This document shows, one piece after another, positions 1 through 12,913 of a DNA stretch of 64,000 nt. Origin of the DNA: Multifurca ochricompacta (lineage: Eukaryota; Basidiomycota; Agaricomycetes; Russulales; Russulaceae); the NCBI GenBank assembly GCA_022496185.1, contig WTXG01000007.1, positions 1-64,000 on the forward strand, read 5' to 3'. How positions within the stretch are numbered: position 1 is the stretch's first letter; each line of letters begins with the position of its first letter. A program made the translations under genes and the position numbers. The notes under the pieces are model-generated. The model had not been told where the DNA came from. It worked only from the letters and a program-made list of their open reading frames with translations, and did not search any database.

Positions 1-1572
1 GCCAGAGAGAATAACCGGAGTCACCATCTCTCCAGCATCTCAATGGGCGCAAGTTAGCTTCAGTAAAGAGGTGATATGTCTCCCTTTCTGTGTACTGCAT
101 CAGCCAGCGCTAATCAGTACGTACACAGACCCATAGAATAGATCAACAAGGCAAACCTTGTGAGACATTTCAATGTTCACAAGCTCGTCCGCAAGGAACG
201 CGAATTCAAGCTTGGTCTCAGGGACGCGCACCGTCTGCGCGACGCGGGAACGATAGAATGCTTCATGGCGGCCTAGCAAAGAACCATGCTGTCAGTCCAC
301 GCTACAGAAGCCATCTAAGAAACAGCGGGCTTACGTTCCTGTACATTGTAGCGGCCTACATACTCCCAGTTCTCTGGAGCAAATAGAGATTCATTTCCCA
401 GTGCCCGACCGGCGCCCTTGAGTCCATTAAGTATAAAACGCCGGGTGATGCCCGCCCGATCGTTATATGCACTTTCGATGCGCGCACCATCGGTTCCATG
501 ATCAAGCCCAAGGAGTAGGGTATCACCCTTGCCTACACGCAGAGGAAGTGATCGGAGGAATGCGAGATCTTCACCGCGCGTAAAGTTTCCCAGAGAAGAG
601 CCCAAGAATAGGATGTGTAATGGTGTTTCGAGGGTCGCCAAGTCCGGTGTTGAGAGCGGAGTTTCGACCAAATCCTGTTCCGATGAGGAGGGTGACGATG
701 GCTGAGTAACGGAGCTGTCGGAGCTCAGTGAGCGTGCACGAATTGCCGCCACCGCCGCGTCTGCCGCCTCACGACCTCGCAGCCCGCCTTCCTCCACAAA
801 TTTGAGTCCACTTTCATACGTGCCCCAGAGTGCGCGCGCGTCGATCTTGCCTTGCATCTCGGGTCCAACAGATGACGCCGCGAGTTGATCGAGGGAGCGC
901 TCCAGCTCGCGCTTCTCGAGGTCAAGGGCATAATAGGTAACCGGTGCGGAGGACATTTGTTCAGGCACTATCTTTGTGAGCGCAGAGAGAATGCGTGATG
1001 TCTTGCGCAAGGCGCTGTTATATATATGAAACACAACCCAGCATCAGTGGTCGATAGATCAGGTAAACTTTTCTGTGGGAGAGAACATGATGTCTATCCT
1101 TCCCATGAAAGGCTCAGGGACGAACAAACGCCTCATTTTGGTATGGCGCTCAATGCAATGAGCTTATAAGGGGGAAGGGCATGGGAAATTCTCCAAATGC
1201 AGATTGGATCGGAGTAGGATCATTTTGTTGAAGGCGTGGAAAAAAGGACTTACCCGGCACCAAGCTCTAGTATGATACTTTCGACGGATTCGGATCGATG
1301 GCCTTCAGTATTGTGGCTACCGCGCATGACATTGACAATGTCACTTGCATGGTTCTTGAGAATATTCTCTTCGGCGGCGAATAGGTAGTACTCAGGGCCT
1401 GAGTAGTAATCTCGTCGTAAATGCGAAGACCCTCCTCATCATATAGTAAAAGGGTTGGGAGGGTCTTTCGATTCACAGATTGGGAGAGGCCTCTGACGAC
1501 CTCATCACGAATGTTGGCTTCGCCGTTGGCGGATTTATTATTCAAGCGGACATCAATGATACGCGAGGACAT
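1..1572 (-). CDS. EGT1: Ergothioneine synthase Egt1, N-terminal methyltransferase part (partial, left edge)
   Basis: EgtD-type SAM-dependent histidine methyltransferase domain. In fungal Egt1 this domain trimethylates histidine to hercynine, and a sulfoxide-synthase half follows; that half would lie left of the window. Exons read from the start: 1572-1254, 1014-335, 272-157, 94-1, all with GT-AG introns whose phases match. Visible family signatures are LLYDEEGLRIYDEIT near the N-terminus, LELGAG (SAM site) across the first splice, LFLGSSLGNF and LLLGLDHGTD in exon 2, and ENWEYVGRYN before exon 3. Exon 1 needs one extra C at about 1395-1397 to pass from the IYDEITTQ frame into the EYYLFAAEENIL frame. 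Related dimethylallyl-tryptophan N-methyltransferases share this fold. Egt1 is preferred because of the exon order and the general distribution of Egt1 in fungi, but the diagnostic C-terminal domain is not visible. Confidence 0.82.
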
Positions 1573-2489
1573 GGGAGAGCAAGGAGTTTAGAGCTAGACA
1601 GACAGGAAAACGGGTCTTCGTTATAAATGAATGGTGATGATGAGGATAAGAATGTAAAGGAGCTGATATACAGAAAGCACCAATGGAGGGTGACTAAGCG
1701 CCGGGCCGACATCAGCTGACTGAAGCCGTTTAGCAGGAATAGGAATTGAACAAAACCCATTCATTGCCGGACGTTTTACGCTCCAAGAAGCAGTGAAAGG
1801 TGGGTCTAAGAGTGATCAGAAGACGAGAAATAGAGCGTTTCTGGGCGTCCAAGACACCATGTCTAGCCACATGTTGACACTAGATGACGAAGAGGGCGGA
1901 ATTAATAATGTAGCACGTGAGATATTAGGGTGAACGCAACGTACATTACAACAAAGACAGTCCTTTTTTTGTTATTCAACAAGAGTCATACGGAACTAGA
2001 ATTAAATTTTGATGCCCGAGAAGGGTCCACGGGTGACGCGTTAATATACTGCTGTACTGTCTGCACCGGTGAAATAGAAGGCCGTGAGAAGGGCTATGAA
2101 AGCGGCTAGTGTGGTGGCGGGTTGGGTCCAAGGGGCGTCAATCTGTGATCCATGTCGACACGACAGACAGCGCAAAGGGAAAGGGGAAGTTGAGGTTGAG
2201 AGGAGGATAGAAGGGAAGAGAGAGGGAGGGAATGAACCGTACTGCACTTGTATGCTATATGCTATATATTATCCTCTTTGTTGCGCGATGGCGCAATCGA
2301 CGCGCAATCTGACCAGACCCCACATGCGAAACGCTCGACAAGTACGTCAACGGTGATTTGTTCTAGATTCTAGATTATTCCCATCCCACCCATACTCCAT
2401 ACCCCATACCCCATACCCCATACCCCATACCCACTTTCAGCACCGATCCCTATGCCCTTCGTCCTCCTCAACCCAACAACTAATTAACT
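1573..2489. other. Intergenic; CATACCC tandem repeat
   Basis: No gene recognised. About 2390-2433 holds a short tandem array of the 7-mer CATACCC (four to five copies) just upstream of the next start codon. Open frames here are short and unlike known proteins. This is the shared upstream region of the divergent gene pair. Confidence 0.5.
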
Positions 2490-3185
2490 ATGGCTGCACC
2501 CCACAACCTGACGACAATCAACGTTACTGCAATCTATATGATGGTCAGATGTCTGCTATCATAATTATTTTTTTGGTGTCCAATTCCTTACTTCTTGGTG
2601 AGAGTTGCAGAACAAGGCTTTGAGCGATGACATAGATCCCATCCTGTATATGCAAGGTATAAACTGGCTCAATCGCACCGCTATCAGCTATGCCACCATC
2701 ACTCTTCATGTCAAGCACTACAAGGATGAAAATGGCATTGAACATATCAACTCGGATCAGGTACTCACCGGTGGGATTACCGGAACCACTGAGAACCGAG
2801 TTCTGGACGGGACATTGAGGGATCATTATGATTATGTCTTTGGCGCGATCGTGGGCGAATCTACAAGGCGCAAGTTGGAGGATATTGAGGACGACTTTCT
2901 GAAGGGCACATGGCTATCTGACACTCAAGAGCATGGCGCCATCTGTTCATGGCTTAGGAGCGATACTGAGAAGAGCGGTTACAGTTGGACCTCGGAAGAG
3001 GTGTGCTATCTGCTATCTCACAGCCCTCCGCTTGGGTACCTTAATACTTACTTTGACCAAAGGTATGGGGCTTCGAGGAGATTGAAGGGGAGAGGCACTA
3101 CGCACGTCGTATTAAATTCACAGAAAAGCCTGGTGGTCAAGTCGTTCGCGCTCGTATTGTATACGATTACGGTAAATTGAAATGA
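2490..3185 (+). CDS. Conserved fungal protein of unknown function (lipocalin-like length)
   Basis: Three exons: 2490-2543, 2611-3000, 3063-3185. The protein is about 188 residues. The first exon gives an N-terminus MAAPHNLTTIN and joins to NKALSDDIDPIL with a GTCAGA donor. The body carries the block QGINWLNRTAI, then a beta-rich stretch ending TGGITGTTENR, an HDYVFG-like segment (HYDYVFGAIVG), and a charged DDDFLK-like turn (IEDDFLKGTW). The C-terminus is VWGFEEIEGERHY followed by VRARIVYDYG. I recognise this as a family repeated in ascomycete and basidiomycete genomes without assigned function. Its size and alternating strands would suit a small ligand-binding barrel, but that is inference. 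No signal peptide or membrane segment is visible. Confidence 0.72.
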
Positions 3186-3478
3186 CCCGACCTTTCTTTC
3201 GATGTACATGCACGCTAACGATCTGATTGCATCTCAGTCTCTCCATACGACTCTCAAACGCCCACTCATACAACGACCAGCTGAATGCTAGACATTCCTT
3301 GTACATGGCTGTACTATTTTTCTACTTGCAAGTAAAAATAAGAATAAGAATGCCAGTAGTAGCCCTCTATTACGTAAGAGAATCCCCTTTGGGTGACGGT
3401 GACGGTCTGCATCTGCGTGCACTTTGGCTTGTAACCGGACGGACTGGTGAACTGGGACTTCAAGTTAGTTGAAAAGTC

Positions 3479-4833
3479 GTGACTCGGATGCCCCTCAGCG
3501 AGAAGGCCAAAGGCAAACAGCGTGCAAACCTTATACCAGAAGATACAGCAGCTGAACATGGCAGTCTGACCCCCAAGCGCGAGTTGATGGTACGCTTCAC
3601 TGAGGGCGTCCAGGACTTGGTGCTCCGTGTTGCCGGACAGGACACAGTCCGCGACGTCAAAGTCAAAGTATGCCCTCCCCCCCGCTCATTCAACTACCTT
3701 CATACATGCCTTCTAATCATCGATGGACCCCTTAGATCCGAGAAGCGCGCCCTCAGCTTCAGTTCCGCCGCTTGCGTCTCATTCACGCGGGGCGATTACT
3801 CACCGATGGGACGCAGCTGGCATCATGGCTCAACACCCTCGAAGAGCGTCAGCAGCGTGCTGCAACCAAAAGTAAAGACGACGACCCAGACCCGTTCCTG
3901 TTGCCCATTACACCCACCAGTCCCGCAACGCCGGGATCCATACCCTGGCTACACTGCTCTGTTGGCGCACAACTCGCGGAGGGTGAAGAAGACAGTGACG
4001 CTCAACCCCAGGTGCGTTCGCATTTTTCTTTAAAATTTTAATTACTTTTTTTTTCTTAACGAACTCGAAAAAAATCCGCTCGAAATCCGAAATTGCATCA
4101 CGTTCTCATCATTGGGCCGGGCGGGCTACACCGTTTCGTTTTGGTTGTGTACCTCAGGAGGCACAAATCAAGCCTCTGCGCGGCTTTGATCGCCTTGCGG
4201 CGGCAGGCTTCTCCGAGGAGGACATTTTAAACTTCCGGAGACAATTTCACTCCCGATCGGCTGGAGATTACCTATCCACCGCTGAGTTCCCCACCGACGA
4301 AGAATGTGCGTGCATCTACGTCTGCATCTGCGTCTGTCGCATTTCCCCCCCCCTCTTTCCCCTCTTTCTTCCTTTCCCTTATCTGCCATCTCTTCTGATA
4401 CCTCACAACCTTTTTTTTTTTCCAACTTGACCATCGACATTGACAGATGAAGAACACGCACGTGCACTCGAGGAGCAGTGGATTGATGCACTCGGCAATG
4501 GCAGCAGTGTTGGTGGCGGCTCACCCGAGAGCGACTCCCGCGCACGCGCCGTGCTTAATGGTGTCATCATCGGTTTTTTCTTCCCACTTCTTCCATTCTT
4601 CTTCCTGCGCGCATCCAAGCCCGCCGCATTCTGGGAGAGCGGCCATGCCCTCGAAACGCCAGAGAGTGCCGTCTTTTCGTATGCCTTTTTACTTTTTACT
4701 ATCCCGTGCACTGTCACGTCTGACGCTGATGTTTGTTGACTTGGGTAGACGGCGCATGCAGATGGGTCTAGTCGTGGGTTTCATTCTTAATGTCGTGTTT
4801 GGGTCGTGGAGATACCTTTGGGGCACATTTTGA
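3479..4833 (+). CDS. DSC3: DSC E3 ubiquitin ligase complex subunit 3-like (DUF2407)
   Basis: Five exons: 3479-3667, 3736-4011, 4158-4305, 4447-4678, 4749-4833. The N-terminal half is a ubiquitin-like fold (ELMVRFTEGVQDLVLRV, then REARPQLQFRRLRLIHAGRLL, with the LRLIHAGR turn typical of Dsc3). A linker leads to the DUF2407 C-terminal block (KPLRGFDRLAAAGFSEED, FRRQFH, ALEEQWIDAL). Two membrane segments follow: VIIGFFFPLLPFFFL and MGLVVGFILNVVFG, ending RYLWGTF. In yeasts the DSC complex is a Golgi/endosome membrane ligase; in fission yeast and filamentous fungi it activates SREBP. An alternative start at 3488 removes three residues. Exon 4 begins by completing a Tyr codon across the splice, which supports the model. 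Confidence 0.88.
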
Positions 4834-5135
4834 ACACTTTAACCCCTTTATTATGATCCTGCGTACTTTGCCTTTGCTACACTTTTTGACTCACATTTAT
4901 GCTCGCTTTGTTAATGTTAGACTACTCGTATACTGGAACATTATTGGAAGGGTGTCCGTATCCAATCATCTCATTCAAGTGAGACTGAGGCTAATATGCA
5001 ATCATACATCGTACATCGATCACGCAGGGTACCATAGAGCAGCATGGGTAACGCACAACAAATATCACATCACAACAACACAAAAGTCCGACGGCACAGA
5101 TCACACTTTTCACTCACCACTCCCGTATCAGTGCG
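4834..5135. other. Convergent intergenic region
   Basis: Short region between the 3' ends of the DSC3-like gene and the kinesin. I see no coding or RNA signal. Confidence 0.4.
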
Positions 5136-8006
5136 TCATGCGGGTAGATTCTCCTTTCCTTCTAGCACTCCTCGCGTCGGACTCTCGACGTGTTTCCCCG
5201 AACTCAGCACGCGTTTCGGGCTGCTGGTGGTTAGCGCGCGCTCCGCGTCGAAGCTTTCGTCATCGAACGCTAACCCCCCGCCGTCCCACTTCTCCTCGAG
5301 TAGGCTCGGCTCTGCACGCAAGCCGCTGAGATCCATGCGCATGGGCGATTCAACGATCGGCGGCAAACGCGCAAGAGGTAGTTTGGATGTCCGCGCGGGG
5401 GGGTGCTGCTCAAACTTGGCAGGGACGATGACGATGAGAGCCCCGCGGTGAGCGAATCAAACTTGGTCACAAACGCCGCCAGCACCCGACGCTCGTCTTC
5501 CAGTTGTTGCTTTGCCTATATATATATAGGGCGGCGATCCAATCAGCTTGCGACAATTAGCAGGGACGAAAGTGTGGTAATGCGAACCTTTTTCTCCTTC
5601 TCGAGAGCACGTGCCAGCTCCGCAGCCCATGCCTCCGCCTCTTTGTGTCTCGCCTCTTCCGTAGCAAGTCGTGCTCCCCATTCACGTTCGACATCCTCGC
5701 GCACCGCACGCAGTGGCGCACCGAGGTTGTCCTCATATCCCTTGATGACCATCTCGAGCTCGCGGATGTTTCGCGCTTGCTCTGCTAGCAGGCGATCTTT
5801 CTCACTCTCTGGCGCATCAGGGGGCAGCTCAGGGCGCGCAAGGAGTGCAACTTCGAGCGCAAGGATTTGTGTTGCTTGGGATTCGATTTCGCGTCGTGCG
5901 GAGAGGAGCTCTTGTTGAAGCTGGGTGTTTGTGCGCGTGAACTTTCAAGACTCACAAAAAACAAAAGGCTTATAGGGGATGCGCACTTGATACGGTGTCA
6001 TGTCAAAGTCAACCTTGGAGGGGCTTGCTGGGCGTGACTCATCCCCGCGGTTCTCACCGACTGTCTGACTGGTGAGGATGAGGTTTGTGAGTTGCTTGAT
6101 GCGCGCATTGAGATCCTTCATCGCCTTGCTCTCATCCAGTTGCTACCGGCACACGTCAATAGGGTTCCAAGGCAGCGACATGGAGCATTACCTCACGTGC
6201 GGAGAGGCGACGATTCTTTTCCGGTGCCTCCGCTTCCTTCTCTTTCTCAGAGAGGCGCTTCTTGAGCTCCTCAATCTCTTGCCGGTACCGCTCGAGCAAT
6301 GCGTCTGTGTCGACAACCTCTTTCTTCTTTGCATTCAACTGTACCTTCTTTATGCGCTGAGCGAACAGCAATGTGCTCGTCGACTCGGCAACAGCATTGA
6401 CATCTGGATTGAGTGTGCATATGACTGAGATACGCGCGTCGCCGGAAAGCGAAGGTTGAAGCATGCGCGTGAGTTTGGAATTGCGAAATGGGACGTGGTC
6501 ACTTCGTGGTCGGCGTTAGTAGGACATCGGGCCAAAAATCTTAGTTCAACGTACCTCTTCCCCTTCGAAGCGTTTTCGGCAAGTGTGGAAATCACGCTTC
6601 CAAGAGTGAGCAGGCTGAGGTACCGTCACGATCAGTGATCAAGACGAACAAACCGATATCACGATGTACCTCGTGTTAATGAACTTCCCTTCCCGTGTCC
6701 GCTCCTTGTCCGACGTGGCCTTTTCTGATCCAGCCAAGTCAATTAAACTGAGTACACTCGTCTGCACGCTCCTCCCTCCGATTGATTGCAACCTCGGCCC
6801 ACCGGGCGTTGGTGGTCGAGACGGCAAGCCTGGGGTCTGTCGCCCTCCGCTGGTGTCGCCGCGCTCTCGACTTTCGATCACGACTCGGAACACGCTGTGA
6901 CTACGACTGCTCCGGTCATTCCAATCCGTACTTGCTGTCCGACGTGCGGCCCACCCGCGCGCAATCACGGCACGGACGCCTGCAAGGCTCGTCACGACCT
7001 CCTCTCGAAGTGGTGTCAGCCACACGGTCTCCCCGCTGCCTTGGAGTTGCACGGTAGGGGCAGAAGGCGGCGCAAGTAAATCATGGATCGTCTCGTTGTA
7101 TATCTCAAGGTAGGAGCAACGCAACAAGTATTCGCGCGCCGGCATGCGTCGGATGCACGCGAAGACGTCCTTCATGGCCCGTGGGATGATTCCAGGTTGA
7201 TCATCATCACCTGACTACAGACGCGTTAGAAAAGATATCTCGATCGCATGATTACAGTGGTCACAGACCAAAGTGAAAGTTTTGCCGCTGGCTGTCTGGC
7301 CATATGCAAATATGACGGAATTGTAGCCATCCATAGCTGCACATACGTGATTACGTGCGACAGCATTATAAACCGACTTGTTATCGGAGCCGGTCAAGAT
7401 TTCATCGAAATGGAATAAAGGGGGGACCGTTGCTGCATTGCGGTGATGCTGGGGCAAGAGTTTGATCGACTTGGCACTCATTTGCGCCTCCCAGGCGGAG
7501 GAAACGTCTGAAGGGCGCACGCGGATTGAAACAAGAACTTTGTCGTTTTTATCACTGTTCTTAGCGGCGCGAAGGAAGTTTTCGTCAACCTCTCCAGAGA
7601 TGTCGACGGGTTCAACGGTTTCCCAGTCTATAAGAACATCCTCGGGGTCAACTCTGCTGACGTCCATCTCACTACGATCGTCCTGAAGTGGGTCATCCTC
7701 TGCTTGTCGCGGTGTTCCAGGAGTCTTAGATCTTGCCGGGTCTTTTTTCGTTGGAGTGCCCGAAAGAGAAGGAAGAGCTGGAGGTTTTGTCTTTACAATT
7801 GTTCGGGTGCGGGCTTCTAAAGACAGGGATGCCTTGAATTTCCTGGCAGTAGAAAGAGGATTGAATGGAGTTGAAGAACGTGAAGATTCTGATGAACTGG
7901 AAGTTGAGAGTGTTCTTGTTGGAGTAAACAAAGAACTGGGTCTTAAAAGACGTTTAGTTTGTTGAGGTTGAGGTTGAGGTTGAGGTTCATTCGCAGTAGA
8001 GTTCAT
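5136..8006 (-). CDS. Kinesin motor protein (kinesin-7-like, Kip2/Tea2/KipA type)
   Basis: Seven exons: 8006-7269, 7214-6670, 6614-6555, 6501-6192, 6142-5987, 5941-5588, 5515-5136. A Ser/Pro-rich N-terminal extension of about 150 residues precedes the motor domain (KVLVSIRVRP). Motor signatures are the P-loop YGQTASGKTFT, switch I NDRSSRSHSVF, switch II SLIDLAGSE and the HVPFRNSKLTRMLQPSLSG block. A neck (AQRIKKVQLNA) leads to a coiled coil, and the tail ends VLEGKENLPA. The position of the motor after a long N-terminal extension, followed by a moderate coiled coil, fits plus-end-tracking kinesin-7 proteins better than CENP-E. The last exon changes frame at the seven-G run 5397-5403; one extra base joins the LPSLSSTPP frame to ARTSKLPLARLPPIVESP. 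The start is the ATG at 8006; a GT-rich tract (Pro-Gln repeat codons) follows it. Confidence 0.88.
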
Positions 8007-8205
8007 TGCTGTCCGAGTATGAGTTTTGAGTCCGGTCCGGTCCAAAGATCTTCAACCCAACCGTGAGAACTTTCAAGAACGCGACGTGATCATGTGATCG
8101 AGATTGTTAATTTTAATTAAAACAAAATTAAAACAAAACAAACAAACTATCTATCTATCATCAACTAAACTTAAAATCTTTTATACAATCCAATCAATCT
8201 ATCCA

Positions 8206-9433
8206 TTATGACCTTCGTTTGCGTAGCGACTTGCCATCCTCTACGATCTTCAAAACGGGATTCCTGTAGAGTATACCGTCGTAATTATTCTCCCTTATCC
8301 ACTTCTCGACAGTAAACCCATTGGGGTTTGTCTTTCGAAGCCACTCCATATCGCGTTTGTTCAAGTCGTCTCGGAAACTATTCCACCAACCAGTGAAGTT
8401 CTCTGCCCATGAGGTTGAACCTGCTCCCCCCTCGGCCGCAACTGGTTTATCCGCGTTGTCGGTATGTGAGAGCCAGACATCAAGCGTCTCGCGATTGTAC
8501 TCGGCCTTATGCCCAGTCGCCTTTGTAAATGATTCCACAAGGTACTCCCAGCCGACCCAGTCGCTCGCGATCTCCAAATTCTTTCCGGACAACTCTGCGC
8601 GGTGGTCGAACGTGTACCTGGCAAAGAAACCAAGGTCTTCGAGCGCTATCAAGGGGATGTGTCCATCGCCGATGGGCGAGTTAAACACGAACGTGCCGTC
8701 ATCGCGTTGGACGGGTCCCAATATACCCTGAAAGACAAGACACAAGTGAGTATGTCATCTCATCATATGTATGCACGCCATGCCCACTTACGATGTTTAG
8801 CATCTCCATATAGGGCCCAGAGGTCACGACTGACCAGGAGAGTTCTGTGTCGCTGACGACAGATGGGTGCAGTGACAGCCACTCTGCAATGCGGCCTTTG
8901 GCGTCGTAGTGTTCACACCTGTATTTTTGGTTGTATCCTCCTTTCTAATAGTGCCAACAGTAAGCACAACAGACTTTATGGCATGGGGGAGGAATTCGAA
9001 TTTACCTTCAAATTATAGTCCAGGCTACTCCAGACGTAATGCCTCAGTGACTTTGTCTGCTTTGCAAGCTCGAAGATGCGTATTCCGGCATAGATCTCGC
9101 GCTGTTCACCAACAGTGAAGCCATCAATGTTGATCCATGCACCATAGACACCATCGAGCGCTGCAGCTATGGATGCCAAATTGCTCGTGTCACCTGTACG
9201 AGAGAGACTCAGGATGGTGGTACAAGGCCAGGCAGACGCAATGATAACCTACCCTTGAAGACTTGGACACCCCGCGCACGTAGGCTGAGCGCGTGCTTGC
9301 CCTCTGGATCGCGCGAAAGGGCACGGACAGAGTAAGGCGAGGGTGTGCCGTCTTGAGAGGGGGCGAGTAGGCTGTTGACTACAGCGCGGCCTTGGGCACC
9401 TGTTGCTCCGAGTACTAGAATGAGTTTGGACAT
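8206..9433 (-). CDS. NmrA-like / HSCARG family NAD(P)-binding protein
   Basis: Four exons: 9433-9253, 9193-9006, 8944-8792, 8727-8206, all in phase, giving about 347 residues. The N-terminus MSKLILVLGATGAQGRAVV holds the dinucleotide motif GATGAQG. Also visible are VRALSRDPEG, GDTSNLASIAAALDGVYGAWI, a KSLRHYVWSSLDY strand and WSVVTSGPYMEML. Family members bind NADP(H) and serve as redox sensors, transcriptional co-regulators (NmrA) or isoflavone-reductase-like oxidoreductases. No catalytic Tyr-Lys pair of the classical SDR type is apparent, so enzymatic activity is uncertain. The gene sits 3.5 kb from the terpene cyclase in the opposite orientation. Confidence 0.87.
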
Positions 9434-11629
9434 TGTTAGGTTGGTTGTGGTTGGTTGTGAGCTATCTCGCAGCTTTCCATGGTTCTCTTATATGTCGCAA
9501 TCTCGGGGAGGTCGGAGTGTAGCCCGAGCGCGCACGGTGCTGTTGCGCTGATGCTGGTGCAGGATGTGTCGGATGGCCCCCCCTAAGGAGGCGAGGGGCA
9601 CAGGGGTGTCTGTCGTAAAGATACACCCGGGTTCGCACGTCTGGAGACCGAAGTAATGCGCCGCAAGCGCCACAATAAAACGAAAAGCGGGTGAAATCTA
9701 AAACGGACAAGTCGACCAGTGTCATCACCTCATCACCATTACTCGATGGGGAGCGGAGGTTGATGCTTCTGACTGAAAGCGGAAGTCGTCTTGGTCAGAA
9801 AGTTATTTTTGCTTCGTCATCTTGCTAAATACAGACGATTCGAATTCCTTTTTTTTTCCTTTTTCCTTCCTTTTCTTCCTTTTCTTCCTTTTCTTCCTTC
9901 CTTCCTTTCCTTCCTTTTTCTTTTTTTCTTTTCCTTTTCCTCATTCGGGACTCCCGGAGGTACGACGACCGAACTCCACTGCTTGTGCTTCTCATTCACA
10001 GCTAATGAATCGAGTTTAATCCAACAAGAGAGAGGGAGACCATGTCGACTGTCGACTGCCCCTCCAGCTCCGCGCATACCTGGTAATTTCCTGGGTGGAA
10101 CCAAACTAAAAACTCAATGTGGAATACATCGCACCCATTTCCAACTCAGGTGCTCGTCTGGCGTCATCTCAACGTGCCCACCATCGTCTACCCATTAAGC
10201 ACTTCGCCCGCCCTCGTCTTCCTCAGCGCCGATAGTAGAAGTGTATAGGGAGAACGCGGAACACTTCGCTTGATGGGTCTCGGAACAATGTTGCGTCGAA
10301 GGGCGCCTGTCCATCCGACTGAGCCGGTCAAAGTAAAGTTAACCGGCGGCGCAATAGACAAAACGGTGGCACGCAAAATTCTACGTCGGTCAGTGCCGAC
10401 CGAGTCGTGGGGGTTAAACTTATGTAAAAGCTCGCATGAATGAAAATGACAAGCCTTCGATACCCGCGTTGGCAAAGTCTAGCTCGGGGGGTGGAATGAT
10501 GATCTGGATAAGTGGGAACACGAATGTATCATCCTCACGCAATTCAATTGCGATCATTCGGTGGATCGCATGGACGTGTACCCAGTTCACCTGTCCACTG
10601 CCATCAGACAGGTATGGTCAAAAATGGCTGTCGTAGCAGTAATTGCGCATGTCATAAACGAATGAACGCGTGGCAGCCTTGCCCGCACTTATGGCATATC
10701 TTAGCGTAAGCCCGAGGCGTACGAGCAGGCACGTGCGCAGTTCTACCTCTGCCATGGTCGATGTGTCGACTTGATCATTCAAGAGGACGCCATCGTGAAG
10801 CATCACCACTACCCAGACGAGGGGTAAGGGAATCTCAAGGATCGTCGAATGGCTATGCTAGGTAGAGGGCACCCCATAGGTGATTGTCTTCAGAATGACA
10901 CACGATGTTGTTATACTTTTGCATGTCTGATGAGAGGGTCAAGCAAGACCAGTAATCTCTAACGGTATGACAGGACAGTGAGTATCACGGGCATGGTGGA
11001 TGTCGAAAGGAAGGGCAATGAAATTTCCATTTAGTAGTACCACGGGTCAAAATGAATATGAATACAAGGCGCTCTATCGCTCAGCGATGTCCATAAAATG
11101 GGTGCCTTTTGAGTCAAGTGGACTGTACCACATGAGAGCCTCTGGCAACTTAATGACAAGACCACTGAGACTGTGACTGAAATTAGTACTCCTCTATGTA
11201 CACATGATGTACGTACGTATCAAATTATCTCTCTCAGGTAGGTATTGATTGATATTTGTTTTACTTTTACTCTATCACCCTCTTGAATGACGCAATTAGA
11301 AACTCCTCAATCTATATCATGCCGAATTTGCAACGTCATTCGATTCGATTCGATTTTGAGACATGGAAGTTGCTCTGAATTACAATTCTACAATTGACTG
11401 GAATTGCTATCATTCCTTTCCTCTCCTCTAAAGAGGCATCGAGTGATGTGGAGAAAGGTTGAAGGTTGCTGAGCAAGCCACGAAGGAGAGTAATAATGAT
11501 CGTTGGGTGTTACCTTCCCCAAGAAATGGTTCTATAGTAGACGGTGGGGATGGTCAGCTCGACATGACACAAGCACAGCCAACATTGCAATCCTCTTTCA
11601 TCTCATCTCAATAACGACCGACCAATAAC
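9434..11629. other. Gene-poor intergenic region with pyrimidine tract
   Basis: 2.2 kb without a recognisable gene. A strong pyrimidine tract (repeats of CTTCC/CTTTTC) fills about 9840-9950. Open frames at 10188-10475 and around 10436-10809 are short, lack family similarity, and show no intron pattern. I see no terminal inverted repeats or transposase motif, although decayed mobile DNA cannot be excluded by eye. Confidence 0.5.
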
Positions 11630-11957
11630 ATGGGGGACGGAAACGCCTATGCATCTTCAAAGGTGACAAATCCCAGCGCTGCTTCTCAAGTCTCTACCCT
11701 GCCCTCCAGTCCCACTCCTCGGACGCGTCCTCATGTGGAAATGGGTCAAGTACTGTTCAGCAAAGCACCAGCGTAAGGATTGGGAGGAGCATCGCCAGCT
11801 TTGCGTCAAACCAGCCTGGGCGGAGAAAGCTGACGATTATTGTGAATTTTTGTCCCGTGAACCTCTTCTAGTAACTACTTGTAACGGTTTAGTGGAGAGG
11901 AATGACCTGTCGGACACCCTTTTCAAATCAAATCACCTCATTCACCCCCATCATTAG
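11630..11957 (+). pseudogene. Decayed MYND zinc-finger gene fragment
   Basis: The segment from about 11733 encodes KWVKYCSAKHQRKDWEEH followed by RQLC, the second half of a MYND zinc finger (YCS..HQ..DW..H...C). The first Cys-x2-Cys pairs are missing. An upstream ATG at 11630 is in another frame, and only a Cys-poor stretch reaching GRVLMW lies in the finger's frame. The frame stops soon after (11955-11957). MYND fingers bind proline-rich partner peptides and are common in basidiomycete genomes as part of large, fast-evolving families. Loss of half the finger and the short reading frame indicate a remnant, although missing sequence in the assembly could also explain it. Confidence 0.5.
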
Positions 11958-12913
11958 TGAATAGTGAATGGATTTCCGCTTGACAAAATCGGCCCGGTCC
12001 AAATGTCTTCCGTCCCAACCGAGGAAAGAGTCAAACGTCCTTGACGACCCTCGTGATATCCAACTTTCTTTTTCTTTCAATCGCTTAATCTCAAAAAATC
12101 TTGGTCTGCAAACAGATTCTCAACTTGGAGGATCTCTCTCTCCTTCCTTCGGTTCGGCTTGATGAATTACACTATTGGTTTGGTACTCGCGCCATTCCAT
12201 GTAATCGTTGACTTTCATTTACCTTTCCCTCCCCTCATTTGTCCTTCTCCTTACCTTGCCCATCCATTAATTTCTTTGGCGCCGCACTCACCCGAGGATG
12301 GAGGCGCTCTCACTGGTCCCCCACTCCTCCCCGACGTATAGCTCGCGGCCCGTTCACAGAAAAATGGTAAGTGTATCAAGCCTCCCATTCTCATACAACA
12401 ATGAAGTTGAATTGATTAACCTGCCTTCCATATCACATTCATACAAACAACGGATCTGGATCAAATTAAGACTGCCTCAAAATGGAGAAGGTTCAAGACG
12501 ATTCAGCACTGGTGGAGGCCTCCACGTCGTGCGACAACTATAGCTAACTAGAATTGGAGAAAGTATATTCGTGCTGCCCTAGTAATACTGACCAGTCGGT
12601 CAGACTCACATTTCGTGCAACCGTGCAACTGTAACTGTACTCTACCTCGGAGCATATCCGATACCAGTACTGAAACTTCCAACTGAGAGTAACCATCCGT
12701 CATGTCTTCTCTCACAATTACCGAATATAGCCTTGAAGGACACAGGAGGTTAGGGAACTGATCACCTTAATGGAGTTAAGTCCACAGTGTCATCATGATC
12801 ATATTCCCCTGTGATTCGTAGTAACACACCACTATAAATGCGCTCCGAGACGCCATTCGCATTCTACCTCTCTAAGGGCTATAATTCTCCCTCTGCCTGT
12901 CTCATTGCCTGCC
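11958..12913. other. Intergenic region upstream of the terpene cyclase
   Basis: No gene recognised. Short open frames (11968-12543) have low complexity. The last 300 bases presumably hold the promoter of the downstream gene; I can point to no specific element. Confidence 0.4.

Noticed and set aside
9840..9950. Long pyrimidine tract as a mobile-element end or RNA gene
   Set aside because: It is simple-sequence CTTCC/CTTTTC DNA without inverted repeats or a transposase nearby.
10188..10475. Open frame of 95 codons on the minus strand as a gene
   Set aside because: Composition and length are consistent with chance, with no family blocks and no introns in a genome where almost every gene has them.
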